Positions 11,238 to 23,950 are shown, counted from the stretch's first letter. The stretch: 64,000 nucleotides of DNA from Tenodera sinensis (GCA_030765045.1 CM060969.1:41474716-41538715), one strand, 5' to 3'. Translations and numbers: made by a program. Notes: generated by a model from the letters alone, not told the origin.

Positions 11238-12787
11238 TTTCGGAGTACTGATGTAGCTTTAGACGTGGCGAATGACCTTGCTAATATCTGCACGATTGGA
11301 GTCATGCAATTTGATGATGGGGGTAACGTCTCTGTTTCCTACTTGAAATAAACAAGAGATTGCTGATAATGGGAGCGGATACTGCACTTAATCTCGCACT
11401 GTTCCGCTGCACTGAGGTTGGAGAGATACCTGAAACTACTATAGTTTTGTACCTAAATACAAAAGTGAGCTCGACCATAAATCACTGCGCAACTTCCAGA
11501 CATTCGCCACGTATAAAATAACCCTATAGAGCAATATCAGTGACTGTAGAAGAAATGTGGATGTATTACAAATATTTTTGTTCTTTTCTTTGCTTAAGAA
11601 ATTGTGAGAGTTTTCTCCTAGTCTTTATTTGGGTAATTTGCGCTTGTAATTATTATTAGTTATCGAGTAGGGAATAAATTAATGATAATGGTGCAAAGCT
11701 TTTACCACATCATCGACAAATTCCAGCCTCGTTTACGTATTAAATAAATGTGTATTTATAAATTAAGTGATCAGGGAGGGCTATATCAAAATGAAATCGT
11801 TTAAAATGCCATAATGTAACTGTAATTCGCTGCACGTGTAGTCAGCTGGTGTAACACACGTTTATTTATGACGCCGAGCAGTTGAATCGGAACAAATCAC
11901 TAATTAAATGCTTCATTAATTAACACAATGCAGTTCAACGTGTAGTGCGTATCGTCGATGTTTTCGCTAATTTTAGTGTTGCTCTGACTCATCTCATCAG
12001 CACACTGCAAAATTGAAACACTATAATGAAAATTTTAAACAAAACGCTTAAAAACAAAAATACTCGAGAGGATAGTATCTTTGACAGGGATAATGGTAGC
12101 GGACACAATCAGTTTTGCGCGCGGCCCATCCTGTGATATAATAGCTCAATCAAAATTCATTACTGTTATTAAAACACCGCTACCTCTCTCTCTCTCTCTC
12201 ACTCGCTGTTCCTGCTACCATGGTTGGGCCAGGCAACTTTGAATTATGGCTGTTAATTTCGGATTCACGCTTAAGCATATATGTATATGCAGTAGGAAGC
12301 AAAAGCGGGGACATGTCGCGGTAGGGAGGGATATATTTTGGTCGCGAGGGGAGAGGGGATGTTTTACTCATCATTGATTACATCTATGATGAGGGAAGCT
12401 GCGGCGAATTTCGAATTAATGATAATGTCCCTCTTCGTTAATATTGGCAAGTAGGTTTGCACCGCGACTCGCGCAAAATTCGTCGTGACGAGGAAAATTG
12501 TTGCAAGTATTCATCACTGTCACAGTTGGAACCGTTAGTTATTCTTCAGGTGAGACCATCACTGTCGCACCGCATTGTATTCCACAAATGAATTTCATTA
12601 AAACCTTGTTCAGAAATGATAGTCGTTTTAACATACAGCTTGGAATGTACGGTTTCATTTCCCACGTCGAATTTGTTTGGAATTTGACGTACGGGCAAAA
12701 ATCTCCCATCAGCTTGGAATACTTTAATACTTCAACTCAACGAGCAATATTTGCGTCGTACATCATTCCATTTTTACCCTCTGTATC
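11235..12787. other. unassigned sequence
   Basis: A (CT)n run lies at about 12184-12201. The 118-codon frame at 12498-12854 runs into the F1 copy at its 3' end and shows no domain, so it is not called a gene. Confidence 0.35.
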
Positions 12788-13468
12788 AAGCAATAGGCAG
12801 AAAAGGTATTCATTCCAGCCAGATTTCATCGAAAATATTTTTGTAGCCCTCTGAACCGAAAAAGAGCACTTTTAGAAGAAAACCAAAATCCACGTGGATA
12901 CAGAATAACTCAAAAACGAAAAGATCAATAACCGTTATAGGAATAAAGCTGATAAGAAAAGTTGAGAAAGAGGAAAGTGAATAACGATGGGAGATGGAAT
13001 AAATCAGGAAATAGAAATTAAAGAGGAGGGTGGGAGCAGGATAAGATTAGTGAAAAGGTAACAAGGTAACATTCACAAATTAAATATCCTAATAGTAAAA
13101 GGGACACTGCCCAGATCAGGGGTAGACCAAGGTGTGTAAGATTTAGTGCTAAATAAATCATTAAATCAAATCTTTCAATCATGAAGCTTTTCAGGATCTT
13201 CCCAACCTAAACTGGCGTTTACATGGAGCATTTTTCCAACATTATGATTTTGTTTAAAAAAAAATTGCAATAATGAGTTTCATCAAGTGACTAGACGTTT
13301 AGACGTTAGTTTCGTGACCAATTAAATGTATATTTTGAATTTTTAGGGAACAGCCTCTGAAGTCCTCTCCATTCTGAATTACTTTTGCATAACTGGCGAA
13401 GACAAATTCTTACGAGATAAAAAATGTAGACGTCGTTAAGACACAATTTTTGTCATATATATAGTGTG

Positions 13469-13511
<43 letters not shown>

Positions 13512-13736
13512 CCTTGTGTGTTTAACGTTCTTCAACCTGATAGGTCATAGCAGACGATGAAGGAACTGGGAGAAGATATTTTTTGTTCCTCTTGGCCATG
13601 CAAAAGAATGGAGTTTCTTAGCCATCATATAATGGCCCACTTACAGCATACCAGACTCTCCCAGTCCCATTGTACCTACAATGAAATGTGCAATAAAACA
13701 AATAAAGAAGGTCATATGAATGCAGCACATCAAATC
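12788..13736 (-). mobile_element. F1 repeat, near full length, diverged
   Basis: On the plus strand it starts with the reversed right-end region (GATTTCATCGAAAATAT, then CTCTGAACCGAAAAAGAGC) and runs through TTTACATGGAGCATTTTTCC. It ends with the reversed left end (GTCATATGAATGCAGCACAT, CAAATC). It is lengthened by internal insertions, including a (GT)n tract at 13464-13509. The terminal 12-mers are decayed. Confidence 0.7.
13464..13509. repeat. (GT)n microsatellite inside an F1 copy
   Basis: About 23 GT units with one GC interruption, at a different internal position from the (CA)n of other F1 copies. Confidence 0.95.
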
Positions 13737-16700
13737 CTTAAAATATTTTTTACTATTCTTTTCCAACAACATGTTCCCATTTGAATAATGGATACGACAT
13801 TTGTGTATTCTTAGATTTCTAAAGTTATATACAATGCAAATTAATAGAACAGAGAAGTAATCTACAGAAGAAACGAACTAATTTGACACAACGTACAGAT
13901 TACATAAATACTCTTAATTCCAACAAAGTGTGTGTTTATAAGATAAAACTTGAGCTTACTCAGTGCTAGCTCGGTTGAATAGAACGCACTTAGAGGTCCA
14001 CCTAATCTTCCATGTCCTTTGTGAATAAGGAATAGTGTTGATGGCCGATAAGTGGTTCTCCTTCACCTCGTGAAGCCGTGCGTAATGGTAACATATGCAC
14101 TTTGAAAAGAGTCCCAATATAATGGTGATGCCCAGTTGGTGATGAGAGTGGTGGGCAGGATCGAGGAGAAAGAACAACACGCGCAGAGTCCCGATAGGAG
14201 GGACGAAATTTCATTAGAGAAGACAATATGATGGATGGCATGTAATAAATACATCAGCATACGCCAGCCATAGATTCGTATAGCAATATAAAAAAGGGAC
14301 TCCCATTCAGGGATCAGCGCCAGGCGAAGAGGTTCCAGTCGCCGATGGCAGGCGATATGCAAATTAGAGAATGGTGGGAGTGTAACAAAGGGAGAGCATT
14401 CGGGATGATCATGACCTTCTTCATGCCTACAAACATGACCGGCAATGGTTCTTTCTTGCTAAGGCAGAGCAATTTAAAACAAAGTAAAAGTTTACTTAGT
14501 GTAAGGCGAATGCCATTTCCTGGGGTACGATCACTACGAATTACTTTGATACACAAATTGATAAAGGAAATTCTTTTAAGTAACATTAAAGGTTACTACA
14601 GTCTGCAAATAATAGGTTCCTTTTGTAGTTTGGAGGAAGTGCTTACATTATGAACCTCAAGACATAGGAAATACATTAGGAAACTGGTTGATCAAGCCAT
14701 CCATGTTCAACAAAGCTGTCCAGTGAATTGACTCGAGGTCTTGAGTGAATATAACCTAATATTTTAATTCTAATAAAGTCAAAAAGCGGCTACCCACCAT
14801 TTTACCAAACTATTGCAACGATGATTACTCTCAAGTAATCACAAGATATTGGAGCATTATATTTTATCATTGGTGCCTGTACTTGCAAAGAATAATTTAG
14901 ACTTCTTTCTCTCTTTATGACACAACATAGGGTGCTATGTTTGAAGCAACAATATACATGTGAAGATAGAAACATTAGTTGCAGAGCTTCTTTGTGTTAG
15001 TAATTTTATTCTTGTGGCCTTTATTGACAACCTTTAAGGATAGCTACTAACTAAGTTGTAAACAAAAGTAAAGCAAAACTAAATTTTATATTACTTTGTT
15101 ATTTTTTGTTTTCTTTGCTTTGCAGGTAGATTTGGAATAAAGATGAATTTGTCGTATACGCTACAGAGAAAGTTCATCAAGTCGGAGCTCTGGCATTGCT
15201 AAAGTGATGTTAGTGTATCCTGCATGGACAGGTAATTCAGAAATAGGAATTGTGAATTGATCATTTAAGATAAAATGTACTTTAATCGAGAAAATAAAAA
15301 TAATACTACTGTGCTGTTTACATCCTGTATGCATTTTAAAGGATTTCAGTGGTGCAATACGATAAACTCTGATTTCGTTATTTTTATAGGTTATCTGAAC
15401 AACGAGCAGCAGAAGCACTGGACTTTATAGCAGAACGACAGAGGCTAGTGGGTTTGTGTACAATTGTCAAATTAGATTTCGTCTAATTGTGGATAAAAGA
15501 AGCAACGAAGAGAAACATTAGCTTCTTTTAGGTAATTTAGCATACACTTCCGGTTTTCGTTAAATGTTTATAAAGTTGTAAGACAGTTTTCTGTGAACCC
15601 TCCCCATAGAAGTTCACCACAACACCAGTTTATCAGGTTGCAGCTTTGGCACGTAGTAGTTACCAGCGAGAAGAAAATGAATTAGTAATTTGTTTAACGG
15701 GTGTTAAGAACATTAATCTGGACATTTTGTTTGTAATTAAAAAGAATTACAAGTTCGCAGTTGGTGCTCCGATGTAGCTTAAGCAGTCCATTTAAATTAT
15801 CAATGCAAGAATTCTCATAGTCCTCTACAGTATCAGAAGCAAAACGTAGACAACTGTGACATCAAGTCACGCTTTGACAGACAACGAGAATCGTTATAGA
15901 ACAGCTTAAAATAAGTCGTCTGTTGAGGTAAAGTACCTGCCCTAAATATTCAATAGTTTTTATAAAGCTGTAAAACTGCCACAATCAACTACTGACACAC
16001 TTCGTATGAACATTATGTGATTCCAAGTTGATGATTTATTGATATTCATCTGCTGAGGACTGTAGAAAGTACTTAGGGTATCAGAAACAATTTTGTGTGT
16101 AGAATGCGTTTCAGACTTCATGTAGATGAGGCATATTTACACAGGAATGTAGAAAGAAATATTTAACAATAATTTGAAATGATTTAAACTGTTAGTAAAT
16201 GTGAAACAACAGCCCAGTTTTACTGAATCGTGTTTGAGAGATGAACAGGAGCTCGTCGAACGGCCTGCACATGATGAGAGAGAGAACCACAAAAAGTTGT
16301 GCTCGGAATTTCTACTACCATGTCGCGACACGATGAGCTGAGGCAGTTGAGCGAAAATGATGGATCATGACAAATGTTTGATGCTAAGCCGCAAGAAGAA
16401 TGGTGCTCACATGCAGCCACGGTCACTTCCTGCAAAGAATGACTTGCTGTGAGCTTGGGATTGGCTGAATGCCTAGCCCATGGGTCGAACTGTCATCCGG
16501 CAGTCTCTGAAAAGGGACGTTCCCCGGAGAGGGGAGGACACTGCAGCAAAGAAGGGCGAGTTGCAAAAAAGGAGGGTGGTGTAGAAATGAGTTTGGGCTC
16601 GAGGACATGACAGGCGTGGCGGCTACGTTTTAACTTTTTAGATTGCAGTGTATTAGATCGGGATGTACGTTTTGATGTATGATCAGGGTGGCGCGCAAGC

Positions 16701-16937
16701 TACTGTGGAATTCGTCATGCATCTTGTTAAAACATCCACTCAGGGTTGCTGTATCAGCACAAGCGAGTTCATTTCTTTGGGAATCCGTAGTTAAAGTCAG
16801 GTCCACAGTAAAGTGAAAACGACTACAACAGAAAATCTTAAGGTTCATGTTTTAAAATTGAACATTCGCGGTTAACAGAAGTTGAACAAATCAGAAGGCT
16901 TGACAAGCTTTCATCTGGACCTTTCCTTTCTCGTCGT
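13737..16937. other. unassigned 3.2 kb with GC-richer blocks
   Basis: Blocks at about 14000-14550 and 16220-16800 are GC-richer and carry overlapping frames of 60-100 codons on both strands, with no recognisable domain. A strong 3' splice-site-like sequence (a long T-rich tract ending TTTGCTTTGCAG) lies at about 15095-15125. An open stretch of about 25 codons follows it and closes at about 15205. This could be an exon remnant but has no assignable family. Confidence 0.3.
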
Positions 16938-17155
16938 GCCGGTCTGGATGGTTCAGTTGTTTAGATACAGATCCCGAGGTCGCAGGTTCAAACCCGGTCT
17001 AGACCGATCACTTATAAGTGTTCTTAAAAACGACAACGCCATGTCAATAGATCTACTGGCATGTAAAAGATCTCCTGTGGGACCAAATTCTGACACCTCT
17101 GCGGCGCTCATGCGGTCCTGCAATCGACCGCGTTCGTTAACAAAGAAAATAATTA
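16938..17155 (+). mobile_element. tRNA-derived SINE
   Basis: The head reads GCCGGTCTGGATGGTTCAG with an A box, and the B box GGTTCAAACCC sits at 16985-16995. The body includes ACTGGCATGTAAAAGATCTC and CTGTGGGACCAAATTC, a layout common in invertebrate SINE bodies. The tail is A-rich (AAAGAAAATAATTA). The overlapping opposed open frames (16882-17223) come from this element. Confidence 0.75.
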
Positions 17156-17513
17156 AATTTTTCTCGTCGCAACTTATTGTAAACTTATTCCCAACAGTCC
17201 ATGTAACTGAACACAATATTTAAGTAGGCTATGGCATGTCTTTCTATTGCTAAGCAGATCAACTAGGTTTTAATAGTGGGGGGAAATATACAAATTCTTA
17301 AATAGAACAAGAATTGGAATTCGATGTGCAACAATTATAAAAATGTTCTCCAATTATTAGCATTTATTTTAATCTATGCCTTGCAAATCATTTGTCTGAT
17401 ATTTTTGTATGTACTTCCTTTACTAATATACCTATAGTCTGGAAATGGATCCAAATGTTCAATGGAGCACTAGGATAATATAAATCTTTTAGACTGAAAA
17501 GCCTTCCCTAGAC
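17156..17513. other. AT-rich sequence, nothing recognised
   Basis: No recognised feature. Confidence 0.4.
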
Positions 17514-17626
17514 TGTCTCTGTGGTCAAGAGGTCAGCGTTATGGCGTTTTGGAACAAAAGGCCCCGAGTTCGATTCCCGGTTAGGGCGTGAAAATTATAT
17601 TAAATAGAATTTTCCCCTCTGGAAGT
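17514..17626 (+). mobile_element. tRNA-derived SINE with (GT)n tail
   Basis: The head has an A-box-like CTGTGGTCAAGAGGTCAGCG and a B box GAGTTCGATTCCC (17566-17578). A short AT-rich body follows. The element runs directly into a long GT microsatellite, which may have expanded from its tail. Confidence 0.7.
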
Positions 17627-17629
17627 GCG

Positions 17630-17699
<70 letters not shown>

Positions 17700-17728
17700 T
17701 GTGTCTGTGTCTGTGTCTGTGTCTGTGT
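17627..17728. repeat. (GT)n followed by (TGTGTC)n
   Basis: About 35 GT units, then several TGTGTC hexamers, consistent with point mutation and re-expansion at one end of the tract. Confidence 0.97.
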
Positions 17729-19221
17729 GGGTAAATGTGAGTCTGTTTAAGTTAGAATTCATTAAAATTCAATAGGTATTTCTCAAGTCAAACCTCCATA
17801 GTAATTAAAGTGAAAGAATAAAAAGGTATGATATAGTTGGAAACGTACGTAAACGTTTTAGCTTTAGCTAGCTATGCTTTTATGTGCGAACTCCTTGAAT
17901 GATCACGGGAGAAACAAAGGAACGACTACTTTACATTTCAAGCAATAACAAAATAAACAAAATGCATATTTTTTCTCTAGTAATGTTCATTGGATGTTAC
18001 AGTAAGAGGCTTTTGTAACATCTTGATGAATTTTGAAATAATAATTATATCACAAAGCATGTAATCCATTTTCCAGAATATAGAAATTAACACAATTTCC
18101 AAATGGATAAGAATTTGTTGGGAATGCGGAGAAATCTTTGGAGATCTACGTGTACACGCGGAATTAAAAGGTTACTTTTGGGAGACTCAGAAGCCTAAAA
18201 GCGTGTATTTCCCTATAAATTTTCAAACTTAATTTCTCGATGAAATACACTGCTCCTTCTCGATAAAGAATAAGGAAGTAAAAGCGAAAATATAAGTTTT
18301 TAATGTGCTATGGTACTTGATTCACACAGTAATGAACTGTACGGGAACAGGAGACTCAAAATCGACTTTTCATATTGATTTCACATAACAGAGATATGCT
18401 GCTTTCTTGCTTGGAAATGATTTCCACTATCATTTGTTCTTTCCGGTTTTGTTGTGACTCAGGTTTTTAAGTTTGTGCAGGAAGATATACATCAGCAAAG
18501 AGACGGCAGACAATTTGCGAAGTTGAAATTCAAAAATCCACTGGGAAAATGGTTATCATAACATCTGTTTGTTGTGGCTATACAATGCCAAGCACTTAGG
18601 GTTCTGTCATACTGCAAGAACTGTTTCCGGCAGATGAATCTCCGGAGGGAGCATATGGGAAATAACGGCTAATGCATCATGACTTCGGGTCGGCAATCTT
18701 CACACATTTCAAAACAGCACATTTTTAATAATGTTTCTGTTAACGTCAGTTTATAGTTTTTGCATCTTACCGCTTATTCGTCGTTTCCTGCGAAACAATT
18801 AAAGAACGTTAAATAATAGCTCAGTAACAATTTTCAGTACATTAAAATAGTAATTTCGTATCTTTTATACTTCCTCTGTTGCTTTCCTAATTTAAGTACA
18901 TTTAATTTTCTAATATTAACAGCTTAGACCATGGCTGTTTGTGTGTTTGTAAATGGCTGTATATAGGTGTGAGAAAATGGTAAAGCAGCATGAAAACAAC
19001 AGAAGAAATCCCGGACATTTCACTCACTAGTTTCTACTTTAACGAGCTCGGTCACCTGTATCAAAATTAGAGAAAAACATTTATACAAAACCTCCAACTT
19101 TTTTAAGCAAATTTGAAGAACTTACTAATTGAAATGCAGCATTCACTGTAAAGTTTATTATAACTTACTCAAAATATTTTGCGATAAAAGACAATTGTAA
19201 TGAAATCGACGAAATCTATAC
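17729..19221. other. AT-rich sequence, nothing recognised
   Basis: No open frame above 60 codons and no recognised repeat end. Confidence 0.4.
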
Positions 19222-19632
19222 TGTGACAAAGACAAGCCCAGTTACTCTTTCTGTCACTTCATTTGTCCTCTAAAACTGAATCACAACAACACACTTCGCT
19301 AACACAATCTACAATTCGTCGTGACCTTGAATTCAGAGCTGTTCTGTTCTACCGTAACCTTGACACACACGTTACTAATACTCTATCTCACAAAAAAATG
19401 GCTCCAACGATACACTCACTAAAACTGCCAACAACTGTCTCGCTCAAAATTTGACTTGCTGTCTCGCCGCCACATTCGCTTACACAGCTTATTTTTCTCG
19501 AATTCAACTTTTCTTGAATTTCTCGTAAATAAGCATGCACTCTCAAAAGTTTCTTGAACAGTCTTGAAACGCTTTATTCTGCCACACTCATAGTCGTCTG
19601 TGTTCTGACCGCTACATTATAGTTGGGCCACA
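19222..19632 (-). mobile_element. LTR-like element, copy 1 (minus strand)
   Basis: On the minus strand it starts TGTGGCCCAAC and ends with AGTAACTGGGCTTGTC then TTTGTCACA. The AGTAACTGGGCTT tract is shared with copies at 61.3 and, with changes, 20.2 and 56.6 kb. The TG...CA termini suit a long terminal repeat. No coding sequence is attached and no flanking duplication was found. It lies head-to-head with copy 2, 244 bases away. Confidence 0.5.
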
Positions 19633-19876
19633 AATGTACAAGAAGTGGTGTGAGGTAACCTGACCTTGAGCGTCTGATAGTGGCTGCGGGACGGCGTACA
19701 AGATGTTACGAAGAGAAGGAAAGTAATTTTGGACAGGTTTGAGCTTGCAAAACGTAGATAATGCGCGCTTTCTCTATATTATCACTTTACATTTAGTTTC
19801 ACGCCACTTTTTATGACTTAAAACGCTCGGTTAACGTCAGTTATTGCGGAACACATTGTAGAAGCTTTTAGTGTAG

Positions 19877-20284
19877 TGTGACACCAAGCTTGGCGTCGAA
19901 CAAGAGACTGTTGGGGCCGGCGAGCGGGCAAAAGCGTTCAAGGTCAGTTTGCGGCGCGCAACAATGGAAGCGGCTGCACAAAAGAGGCTTTCTCCTGAAC
20001 TGTCGAGAAAGATTTGGTCACGTGTTTGCCGGCGTGTGTATAGAAGTCGCGAAAGGTTCTTGTGGCATCATCCTCTCTATATAAGGAGGCGAGAAAACAC
20101 AGAGTGAGAATTTATGGCTCAGATATAAGTTGGTCAGTTTGTCAGTGTGACAGCTGTGCGTGTATGTGTCGTCGCGAAGAAAATTGTTACGCGCATCGAG
20201 TGATTGTATCCAGTTGTAATGACACAATTTTAGAAGGCAATATGTGATAGAAAACTAACCGGGCTCATTTTACATTTTGTCACA
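19877..20284 (+). mobile_element. LTR-like element, copy 2 (plus strand)
   Basis: Starts TGTGACACC and ends TTTTGTCACA. A TATA-type promoter core (TATATAAGG, 20079-20087) is preceded by GGCATCATCCTCTC, and the same arrangement (ACATCATCCTTG then GTATAAGG) is found in the copy at 61.2 kb. CTAACCGGGCTCA near the end matches the conserved tract of the other copies. The short open frames here (19878-20084 and others) lie within the LTR-like sequence and are not called genes. Confidence 0.5.
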
Positions 20285-21173
20285 GTTTTAATATGTTGCA
20301 CATGGTTTTATTTACGTTAGTCCACCTTTTTAAAAATAAAAACATAGTTTTAGAATTGTTTAAGATGCGGTGATTTGATACACTAGTTGAGAATAATGAG
20401 TAATTTACATGGAATGTATAAACGATTTTAAAGTTTACTGTGCAAATCTATTTTAATTTTCTCACACCTTCTCCAGCAAGCCCTTTGAGTTTGTGCAGTA
20501 GAACAATGGTGTAGAAAGAAAAATGGAGAAGGAAGGAAAAGGAAATGAGAGACAAGGAAAGGGAAGTGACATGGCCCCGACAGAGGAAATGAACAGCACA
20601 CGTCTCTCGTGAACAGTTAATTGCAATCAGCAACAACATGGCGTATTGCGTGCAGCTCTAGACGACCTGTCTTGAATAGGAAATGAGCAACCACCCTCTA
20701 TATCTCCACTTCTTATCCAGCCCTTGCAACAGCAACATCGAAAACAAGAATAAAAGGACGAGAAAACTTTAATTAATTATATGAATGCAGGGCATGCATG
20801 AGAAGAAGCGCCTGGTACTGGGCAATAAATTACAAAACTTGGGAATTTTCTTTGCAGAATTAAAAATGTTTTCCGTTTTAGACTTAGTTACCTAACCCCG
20901 TCAATAATCATGGAAACGTAGTAAATTAAAGGAATGGAAATAGACCAGAGCTTCACGGAAAGATTTACTTTTGTGTACTTGACGAACAATGCCAAGTGGT
21001 CCGTGAGCGCCTTATAATTTGTTTTATGCAACCTGCAAACATCGGTCTCAGTTCCCATACCGCAATAACAGAACCATGGGTGGCGCACTAGCACACGGAT
21101 ATACGTAATAATTAAATGTGTTAGAAACTAATGAAGCCTTAAACGATCAGAAATATCAAAAACAATTATTTTA
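20285..21173. other. AT-rich sequence, nothing recognised
   Basis: Short open frames without domains. No repeat was recognised. Confidence 0.4.
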
Positions 21174-21342
21174 TGGCTGACACACAATTTAATGCTGGAT
21201 GTCAACACACCAATTAAACACGCTGAGAAATCAGCTATAAAGGTTGTGGCATAAATATCTCCTGTGCTCACAAAATATATCTATTTACACAACAAGGAAG
21301 ACAACAGTAGTGGTCAGTCACCATTAAATTTTGTGTCTACCA
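21174..21342. mobile_element. small MITE with terminal inverted repeats and TA duplication
   Basis: The left end TGGCTGACACACAATTTAAT and the right end, reversed (TGGTAGACACAAAATTTAAT), form imperfect inverted repeats of about 25 bases. TA lies on both sides (21172-21173 and 21343-21344), as expected for a mariner/Tc1- or pogo-type insertion. At 169 bp it is non-coding. Related single ends occur at 40.3 and 62.3 kb. Confidence 0.6.
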
Positions 21343-21616
21343 TAGTACACAGACGGTATGGGTAGCATGTTTCGAGCTTTGCAACACTAAGGTGAAGATA
21401 TCTATATCAATATAGGTTTAAGTCTTAAAATTTTTGTGATTGTTTCAAAAGAAATACCTAATCCTCAGAAGGCAGCAGGCTTAAACTATTGTGAAATCTG
21501 GGTAATGGATTATTCATTTATTTTGTTTCAGATGTTTTACGGATTTCTATTTACATTTCCCCTGCGTTAATCATTTAATCATATAAAAATAATCTGATTT
21601 GTAAACGATGTATAGA

Positions 21617-21720
21617 GGGACCGGGCCGATAACCACGTCCCACCCTCTGGTACTGCACCCCATACATGATGGCTGTAGTGGGCAGTGCCGGGCGGTAGAT
21701 TTTCGTCTGATAAGAGCTGA
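21617..21720 (+). mobile_element. SINE family A, 3' body fragment
   Basis: ACCACGTCCCACCCTC, GGTACTGCACC and GTAGTGGGCAG match, in order, the body of the complete copies at 50.0 and 51.6 kb. The tRNA head is missing. Confidence 0.75.
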
Positions 21721-21956
21721 GATTTAGGTTTTTAGATATTTTAGTAATAAAATACTAAATAATTTCAGCTGGTAGTATTATTCCATAGATTACTTAATAT
21801 TGACCATTTAAAGGATGTCGATCAATAAACTTCTTTCTTATTGAAGATCAAATTATATGAAATTACAGGTTTTCTTTCCTGATACTTTTATATTAATGAA
21901 TGTGAACTTTTAAGTAGTGTTAGATTGGTAAAAATTTCTAAGATCCTTAAGGAAAA
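21721..21956. other. AT-rich spacer, nothing recognised
   Basis: Short spacer between the SINE fragment and an F1 copy. Confidence 0.4.
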
Positions 21957-22671
21957 ATCTGATGTGTTGCACACACATGACATTCTCTACTCTTCTCTAC
22001 TCTTATGCTAACCATTATTACAAACTCATATTCCTATATCTTCTTCGTGTTAGTTGAGATAAACATTTTTACAAATTATCTTATTGCTAATTTCCTTTTA
22101 GGTGCAAGGGGAATATTAGAATACAGTAGGCTAGTCAAATGTTTTAAAGCTTTGAGATAACGCTTTCTTTGCACGCTTCACATATAAAAAAATGATGACG
22201 AATGATGCTCCATTTCACGAAAATGACATAAATAACATGGAATATCTCCGAAATGGTCCAAACTACAAAAAAAAAAAAAACAAAAAAACAAAAACAAAAA
22301 AACTTGGACATAAATTGTGTTTTTTAGCGAGATTTATATTTTTGTATAGTAAGATTTGGTTTATTTATAGTTTACGGGTTATTCAAAAGTCATCCAGAGT
22401 AAACAAAACTACAAGGCTATAACTAGAAAATTGAAAATATACATTTCATTTTGTCATACAAATATCATAAATACATGACATTTTAATTAAAATCATTAGA
22501 GCCATTTTCAAGAAAATCAAAATTTTCGAAAAATTTTCCATGTAAAGGGTAGTTTAGGGTGGGGTTATTTTCTTCAAAATCTTCGTATCACATCCTTGAA
22601 AGACATTAAACTTAAACACCAACTTTGGTTTTTAACCGACTTTTCGTTTTTGAGTTCTGCTTTCCATAGAC

Positions 22672-22745
<74 letters not shown>

Positions 22746-22877
22746 GCGCGGACCTTTTTCTAAAAATGCTTTTTTTGGATTCAGAGGGTCTGAAAACATA
22801 TTTCCGGTGAAATCTCGACATCGAATTTTTTGGTAGAATACAATACTTTCACTATTTACCAGCAGAGAAAGTAAAAA
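21957..22877 (+). mobile_element. F1 repeat, full length
   Basis: Left end CTGATGTGTTGCACACACATG then a mutated terminal 12-mer (ACATTCTCTACT). Internal landmarks are GGTGCAAGGGGAATATTAG, CATGTAAAGGGTAGTTTAGG and GGTGAAATCTCGACATCGA. The right end is CAGAGAAAGTAAAA. A (CA)n tract at 22680-22743 has expanded inside it. No transposase or other domain is encoded, and open frames here simply read the repeat. Confidence 0.9.
22680..22750. repeat. (CA)n plus CGCGCG inside F1
   Basis: About 32 CA units end in CGCGCGCG just before the conserved GACCTTTTTCTAAAAATGC of F1. The F1 copies at 26.6 and 45.35 kb carry shorter CA/CG-rich sequence at the same place. Confidence 0.97.
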
Positions 22878-23590
22878 TTGGTCTTGTTGAGGATCGAAAT
22901 CAAGCCTTCCGAAAGACAGAAGTGGTATGATTTTGGTCATGTAGATTTGTATATTTTAATTTTAAATAGCATAAAGAATATGATACCCATACTTAGCATT
23001 TCAAAATATGAACTATATTCCTGCTTCGCGTTTAGAACACATGAATATTTCAAACGTATTTGCCTGCATGAAATGAATATTCAAATCAGAAGATAAATAA
23101 GAAATATTAGTGAACATTCTAAAACCTTGGATAGACTTGAAATTCGTGTCATTTGATTGTAAGGAGATCAGGTTTCTGAGAGAACCGTGTTTGCAAGGAC
23201 TTGGGCTACTGAAGGTTAGGTTGGTTCTACGAGTACTAAGCAGGTTACGTAGATGAGGAAAACAGCCACGTGCTCTGTCGTGGTACACTGCACCTTCACA
23301 ACACAAGACGTCACTATCAGCCATCGCAGCCCTTGGCAACCGAATTCAGCACAAGAGCAAAATCAGTTCCTTAAACGGAAAGTTTTTCTCATGAAACTTT
23401 TCAGAACTTTGTTAAAGCATTCGATACTCTGGTTCCCCGAACTGATAAATGTGAGGAGAAACTTCCCGGACCCGATTCACCCTCTTCCCGATTTACCACC
23501 AATCAAAACCGCCCAAACAACTCGGCGACAATAGATATTTATTTATGTGGCTTTGTAGAACGTAATAGTTGTACACATCAATTGGCTAAA
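22878..23590. other. unassigned sequence
   Basis: A GC-richer stretch at about 23200-23530 holds opposed open frames of 93 and 108 codons without domains. Nothing else was recognised. Confidence 0.35.
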
Positions 23591-23919
23591 AATTGATGTG
23601 TTGCATTCATATGATTGACTCTACCCACTCTGATAGAAATTATCGGAGAGTTTATACCTTGCAGTTCAGCATTATAACAAAAATAAATTCTAAAGAATCT
23701 TACAAACTATTCTCAGAAAATTCATGATATTTTTATTTGTCATGGAAATGTGTTAACATGTGTTATTTTAATCACAATCGTTTGAGTTATTTTTAAATAA
23801 ATAAAACTAATGAAAATTTGTCCATGTAAGAGATGTTAAAATACCCAGTGCATTACTTATGACTTAGTAGATATTCACTCACACACCCACACACACGCGC
23901 GCGCGCGCACGCAAGCACG

Positions 23920-23950
<31 letters not shown>

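Noticed and set aside
12498..12854. 118-codon plus-strand frame
   Set aside because: Its end reads into F1 repeat sequence; no domain or splice context.
22612..22940. Frames with long Val-Cys repeats
   Set aside because: Translation of the (CA)n tract inside an F1 copy.
23013..23534. Opposed frames of 108 and 93 codons
   Set aside because: Mutual antisense overlap and no recognisable motif.
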